DNA of 64,000 nucleotides from JADCCX01 sp031431475. Its GTDB lineage: Bacteria > Pseudomonadota > Alphaproteobacteria > Rhizobiales > Beijerinckiaceae. Location of the stretch: positions 186,001-250,000 of the forward strand of contig JANPDL010000036.1 of assembly GCA_031431475.1 (NCBI GenBank). Reading direction: 5' to 3'. How positions within the stretch are numbered: the first letter of the stretch is position 1; each line of letters begins with the position of its first letter. Positions 60,342-64,000 of this stretch are shown in pieces. The position numbers were made by a program, and so were the translations under genes. Below the pieces are notes generated by a model. It had not been told where the DNA came from. It ran no database searches and was given only the letters and a program-made list of their open reading frames with translations.

Positions 60342-61943
60342 ATGCCTTCCAGGATTCCTGCTTCCAGAACCTCCCGTTTCGCGGCGATCGCCAGCGCCTT
60401 CATGATTTCGACCGCGCTCGTGGCCACGCCGATGACACCACTGATCACGCCCGCCATCGCGCGGGGCGCACCGGAATCCTTCGCGCCTCTCGTCGAGCAG
60501 GTGATTGACGCCGTCGTCAACATCTCGGCCGCCCAGACCGTCGAGAATCGTTCGGTGCCGCTGCCGCAAGTGCCCCCAGGCGCTCCGTTCGAGGATTTTT
60601 TCAATGACTTCTTCAACAAGCGTGGCGAAGGTGGGGAAACCCAGCCGGGCCAGCCCAACCAGCGCCGTGGCGAGAACCAGCCCAATCAGCCGAACCAGCC
60701 CAATCGCAGGGGTGAAGGCAACCGGGGCGAGGGCAACAACGGCCCGGGCCAGCAGCGCCGTTCCAGCTCGCTGGGCTCCGGCTTCGTGATTGATGCGTCT
60801 GGCATCGTGATCACCAATAACCATGTGATCGGTGATGCCAACGACATCACGGTGAACTTCAACGACGGCACCAAGTTGAAGGCCGAGGTGATCGGCAAGG
60901 ATCCAAAGACCGATCTGGCCGTGCTGAGGGTGAAATCCGACAAGCCGCTCAAATTCGTCAAGTTTGGCGATGATCAGGCGTCACGCGTCGGTGACTGGGT
61001 GGTGGCCATCGGCAACCCGTTCGGTTTCGATTCGTCCGTTTCTGCAGGCATCCTGTCCGCGCGCAACCGGCGCATCAACAGCGGTCCTTATGACAACTTC
61101 ATCCAGACCGATGCCGCCATCAACCGGGGCAACTCGGGTGGCCCGCTGTTTAACGCGCAGGGTGAGGTGATCGGCATCAATACGGCGATCATCTCGCCAT
61201 CAGGCGGCTCCATCGGCATCGGCTTTGCGGTTCCGGCATCCACCGCCGTGCCAGTGATCGAGCAACTCCGCAATTTTGGCGAAACGCGCCGCGGCTGGCT
61301 GGGCGTGCGCATCCAGGAAGTGGATGACGGCATCGCCGAAACATTGGGCTTGGGCAAGGTGCGTGGCGCCATGGTTGCCGGTGTGGACGAGAAGGGTCCT
61401 GCCAAGCCCGCCGGAATCGAGGCAGGCGATGTGATCATCAAGTTCGATGGCAAGGATGTGAAGGACAGCCGCGAGCTGCCGCGCATCGTGGCCACCACAT
61501 CGGTGGGCAAGGCCGTGGACGTACTCGTGTTCCGCAAAGGCAAGGAGCAGACCCTGAAGGTGACGCTTGCACGCCTTGAGGATGGCGAGCGCCAGGCTTC
61601 AGCCGTCAAGCCCGCCGAGCCGAGCAACGCCGCTGCACCGGCAGTGCGCCGTGCGCTGGGCCTTGAACTGACGCAGATGACGGCCGAAACGCGCAAGCGC
61701 TTCAGCCTGAAGGATGGTCAGAAGGGCGTGGTGATCAATCGCGTCGACCCCAACTCCAACGCTGCCACCAAGCGGCTGGCAGCGGGTGACGTGATCGTGG
61801 AAGTGGGCCAGGAGCCCGTGAACACGCCAGCGGAACTGACCGACCGGATCGAGAAGCTGAAGAAGGAGAGCCGCAAGTCGGCGCTGCTTCTGGTGGCGAA
61901 TGCGCAGGGTGAGTTGCGGTTCGTGGCAGTTGCTATCGAGTGA
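60342..61943 (+). CDS. Do-family periplasmic serine protease/chaperone (DegP/DegQ-like)
   Basis: A 533-residue periplasmic quality-control protease with a signal peptide (about residues 1-41). The triad is His161 (TNNHVI), Asp191 (TDLAVL) and Ser265 (GNSGGPLF). Two PDZ domains follow (GWLGVRIQEV and LGLELTQMT). Residues about 94-141, the place of the LA loop, are a low-complexity Gln/Asn/Pro/Gly/Arg insert with PNQPNQPNR repeats. It lies downstream of hflKC, but 133 bp separate it from DUF2065, so it may have its own promoter. DegP and DegQ cannot be distinguished here. Confidence 0.94.
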   Translation: MPSRIPASRTSRFAAIASAFMISTALVATPMTPLITPAIARGAPESFAPLVEQVIDAVVNISAAQTVENRSVPLPQVPPGAPFEDFFNDFFNKRGEGGETQPGQPNQRRGENQPNQPNQPNRRGEGNRGEGNNGPGQQRRSSSLGSGFVIDASGIVITNNHVIGDANDITVNFNDGTKLKAEVIGKDPKTDLAVLRVKSDKPLKFVKFGDDQASRVGDWVVAIGNPFGFDSSVSAGILSARNRRINSGPYDNFIQTDAAINRGNSGGPLFNAQGEVIGINTAIISPSGGSIGIGFAVPASTAVPVIEQLRNFGETRRGWLGVRIQEVDDGIAETLGLGKVRGAMVAGVDEKGPAKPAGIEAGDVIIKFDGKDVKDSRELPRIVATTSVGKAVDVLVFRKGKEQTLKVTLARLEDGERQASAVKPAEPSNAAAPAVRRALGLELTQMTAETRKRFSLKDGQKGVVINRVDPNSNAATKRLAAGDVIVEVGQEPVNTPAELTDRIEKLKKESRKSALLLVANAQGELRFVAVAIE

Positions 61944-61970
61944 GTGCGGTTGGGAGTGGAGAGATTGAAG

Positions 61971-61994
61971 AGCCGTCCTTCGGGGCGGCTTTTT
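61971..61994 (+). terminator. Rho-independent terminator of the Do protease gene
   Basis: AGCCGTCC pairs with GGGCGGCT (one G-T pair) around TTCG, then five T residues. It lies 27 bp after the stop codon. Confidence 0.87.
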
Positions 61995-62300
61995 CTATTT
62001 TGCCTCAGTACCGAACAGGTTGTTTTCGGTGGAGACAGCGAAGGCAAGCGCGCCTTCAAGGAAATCATCTCCTGCGAGTGATTGCTTGATTTCCCAAATA
62101 CGTCTGCCCTTTGGCATGTCCTCGCCGGTGTCTTCGCGCCAGTGCTTGCAGAGCAATGCAATCAGTTGGTGGCCTCTCACGAACGCCTCATCGATGGTAT
62201 CACCCGCCGTGATGTGTCCGGGAAGATCAGGGAACGAAACTCCGAAGCCGCTTTCGTCGTTTCCGTGGATAAAGCCGATGTAGAAGCTCATGGCATCCAT
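61995..62300 (-). CDS. HicB-like protein, apparently without HicA
   Basis: A 101-residue protein with the HicB partial-RNase-H-like N-terminal domain: YIGFIHGNDESGFGVSFPDLPGHITAGDTIDEAF. The C-terminal half lacks an obvious ribbon-helix-helix and ends in LAFAVSTENNLF. A HicA toxin gene would normally be adjacent, but none is seen upstream (62301-62376) or downstream. It may be a solitary HicB-like regulator or remnant antitoxin. A second ATG at 62291 is possible. Confidence 0.75.
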   Translation of the reverse strand: MDAMSFYIGFIHGNDESGFGVSFPDLPGHITAGDTIDEAFVRGHQLIALLCKHWREDTGEDMPKGRRIWEIKQSLAGDDFLEGALAFAVSTENNLFGTEAK

Positions 62301-62376
62301 CTTTTCTGACTTGCAAGCTCAATGGTGAGCCAAACGGACATTGACACTGTAGTTCGGATTCATCCAGAGTGAACTT

Positions 62377-62772
62377 ATGAGCAGACTATTTTTCGAAATA
62401 GCGACCTTAGCTGCAATCATAACCTCAATCACAATATCGCAAGCAAGCGCGAACTGCACAATTGCGCGCAACCCTTGGCATCAGGAAGCAAGCCGGTCTC
62501 ACAGATTTTATACATACCAGATGGATGCAAAAGGCTGCAGTTACGTGCTGCCCGTTGAGCGGTTTAATGGTCGGATGATATCCATGGATGTGGTGAAAAG
62601 GCCCAAAAACATTCGAGTTGATGTCAGTCCAGCAGGACCGAACATCCGCGTCACAATGACGGACACGAACGGGTATAAAGGCGAGGATTTCTACCAGATC
62701 AGGTACTGTCATCGAACGCGCGAGGACAACGTGCGATGCGGGCTGTCGTCGAATCAAGTCACCATCAAATAA
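62377..62772 (+). CDS. Secreted hypothetical protein (131 aa)
   Basis: Not recognised. It has a signal peptide (TLAAIITSITISQASA, cleaved before NCTIAR) and a mature domain of about 105 residues with five Cys, likely beta-rich. Features are NPWHQEASRSHRFYTYQMDAKGC in the first part and YCHRTREDNVRCGLSS near the end. Codon use is a little more AT-rich than the neighbours. It sits between HicB-like and uvrD. Confidence 0.68.
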   Translation: MSRLFFEIATLAAIITSITISQASANCTIARNPWHQEASRSHRFYTYQMDAKGCSYVLPVERFNGRMISMDVVKRPKNIRVDVSPAGPNIRVTMTDTNGYKGEDFYQIRYCHRTREDNVRCGLSSNQVTIK

Positions 62773-62779
62773 GCAGATG

Positions 62780-64000
62780 TCACCCCGCCTCCACATAACT
62801 CTCCAGCACCATCTTCCTCCCTGCCTTGTCAAAATCCACCGTCAGCTTGTTGCCATCGACCGCCACCACCAATCCCGCGCCGAACTTGACGTGAAACACC
62901 CGCGCTCCGTCTTCGAAGCGCGAGGCTGATCCGGTGGATTTGGCAATGAGGTCGCCCTCGATCATCAGCGTCTTGCGCCCTGCTGCGCCGCCCGCGCGAT
63001 AAGGTTCCTGCGGCCCCTGATCGAATCCGCCGCGTGTTGTGTCATTGCGGCTTTGCGCGCGCTGCCAGCCCGGCGTCTGATAGCTTGATCCCTGAAACGG
63101 TGTCATCCGGTCGAAACGGCTGTTTCCGCCAGTATAACCGCCCCTCCCATGGGCGAATGCAGATTGTGTGCTTGTCACCTCGACATGCGCCTCGGGCAAT
63201 TCATCCACAAAGCGCGAGGGGATGGAGGCATTCCACGAACCATGGATGCGGCGGTTGGAGGCGAAATAGATCTTGGCCCGTTCCTTGGCGCGGGTCAGGC
63301 CCACGTAGGCCAGGCGGCGCTCCTCCTCGAGGCCGGCGCGACCCTGCTCGTCGAGCGCACGAGGATGCGGAAACAGCCCTTCCTCCCAGCCCGGCAGGAA
63401 CACCGTCTCGAATTCCAGCCCCTTGGCGCCGTGCAGCGTCATCAGCGTCACGCGGTCCTCGCTCTCGCCCTGTGCTGCTTCCATCACGAGGCTGACATGC
63501 TCGAGGAAGCCCTGCATGTTCTCGAATTCCTCCATGGAGCGGATCAGCTCCTTGAGGTTTTCGAGCCGCCCGGCCGCGTCCGCCGAACGGTCCTTTTTCC
63601 ACATGTCGATGTAGCCGCTCTCTTCAAGGATGGTCTCGGCCACCTCGGTGTGGCGGTGCGTCTCCAGCATCGCGGCCCAGCGGTCAAACCCCGCCGAGAG
63701 ATCGCGAAGCGTCTGCCGCACTTTGGGCTTCAGTTCTTCCGTCTCGATCAACTGGCGCATGGCCTGCGTGAGGGGAATGCCTTGCCCGCGCGCATAGGCG
63801 TGCAACTCGTTCAGCGTGGCGTCACCCAGCCCGCGCTTGGGCGTGTTGAAAATGCGCTCGAACGCCAGATCATCGGCGGGCTGGCGTACGACGCGCAGAT
63901 AGGCCAGCGCATCGCGCACCTCCTTGCGTTCGTAGAAGCGTGGTCCGCCGATCACGCGGTAGGGCAGGCCGAGCGTGATGAAACGCTCCTCGAACTCGCG
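62780..64000 (-). CDS. uvrD: ATP-dependent DNA helicase UvrD/PcrA, C-terminal part (cut by window end)
   Basis: The last 406 residues of a superfamily 1A helicase used in nucleotide excision and mismatch repair. The visible part starts before RVIGGPRFYERKEVRDALAYL (domain 2A). Motif V is VTLMTLHGAKGLEFETVFLPG and motif VI EEERRLAYVGLTRAKERA. The C-terminus has a Tudor-like domain (VFHVKFGAGLVVAVDGNKL) that in UvrD/PcrA contacts RNA polymerase. The frame is open at the right edge; the Walker A half lies outside the window. Confidence 0.95.
   Translation of the reverse strand, partial: REFEERFITLGLPYRVIGGPRFYERKEVRDALAYLRVVRQPADDLAFERIFNTPKRGLGDATLNELHAYARGQGIPLTQAMRQLIETEELKPKVRQTLRDLSAGFDRWAAMLETHRHTEVAETILEESGYIDMWKKDRSADAAGRLENLKELIRSMEEFENMQGFLEHVSLVMEAAQGESEDRVTLMTLHGAKGLEFETVFLPGWEEGLFPHPRALDEQGRAGLEEERRLAYVGLTRAKERAKIYFASNRRIHGSWNASIPSRFVDELPEAHVEVTSTQSAFAHGRGGYTGGNSRFDRMTPFQGSSYQTPGWQRAQSRNDTTRGGFDQGPQEPYRAGGAAGRKTLMIEGDLIAKSTGSASRFEDGARVFHVKFGAGLVVAVDGNKLTVDFDKAGRKMVLESYVEAG

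Noticed and set aside
1..64000. CRISPR array or rRNA genes
   Set aside because: No regularly spaced repeat array with unique spacers and no rRNA-like sequence was noticed on either strand.

Overview
The window comes from an alphaproteobacterium, most likely a member of the Hyphomicrobiales (Rhizobiales), that makes bacteriochlorophyll. The evidence is a MucR/Ros regulator, CtrA-type TTAA-N7-TTAA sequence, UbiK, DUF2853 and DUF6456 genes, and a purple-bacterial photosynthesis gene block. No genus can be named from the sequence alone.

Region by region. Bases 1-6085 hold a truncated chemoreceptor, a cytochrome b561, a Tat-exported class V aminotransferase, a secreted SGNH hydrolase, two tiny tandem genes and sodB. 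Bases 6283-11096 hold an unrecognised membrane protein, a MucR regulator behind a long AT-rich leader, a DUF6456 protein, adenosine kinase and a hydratase. Bases 11157-23811 are the photosynthesis block. crtDC runs left, and crtEF, bchCXYZ, pufQ, pufBA and pufLM run right, which is the classical carotenoid, bacteriochlorophyll and reaction-centre superoperon layout. Three TGT-N12-ACA sites (PpsR/CrtJ type) lie in the two control gaps, two mRNA hairpins flank pufBA, and a terminator follows pufM. There is no pufC, so the reaction centre would lack the tetrahaem cytochrome subunit unless it is encoded elsewhere. A long inverted repeat marks the end of the block.

Bases 24033-35284 are mostly housekeeping: proC, a MidA-family methyltransferase, lgt, ubiK, a YbjN protein, D-amino-acid transaminase, an RND efflux pair and xdhC. 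They are interrupted by one strikingly AT-rich gene (29119-29796) with an RX5H motif suggestive of a HEPN RNase fold. Bases 35275-42881 are a compact integrative element in a tRNA-Lys(CTT) gene, bounded by 50-bp direct repeats. It has a tyrosine integrase, an AlpA-like regulator, a split primase and primase-helicase, three unknown proteins, and GCCGCCCAA-type repeat clusters near both ends. It resembles phage satellites in its replication module, but no packaging or capsid gene is seen.

Bases 43128-64000 return to the chromosome: a lipoprotein, an endonuclease/exonuclease/phosphatase-family protein, a secreted C13 caspase-like peptidase, ilvC, a Tat-exported metallophosphoesterase and ilvIH with a readable attenuation leader (peptide MINLIVQSALAKGRG). 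These are followed by an ECF sigma/anti-sigma pair, DUF4399, miaA and serB sharing a CATG start, a Tim44-like protein, DUF2853, thyA-folA, hflKC-DUF2065, a Do protease, an orphan HicB-like protein and the C-terminal part of UvrD.

The best candidates for something undescribed are the tRNA-Lys element with its terminal repeat clusters, and the AT-rich HEPN-like gene next to the RND operon.
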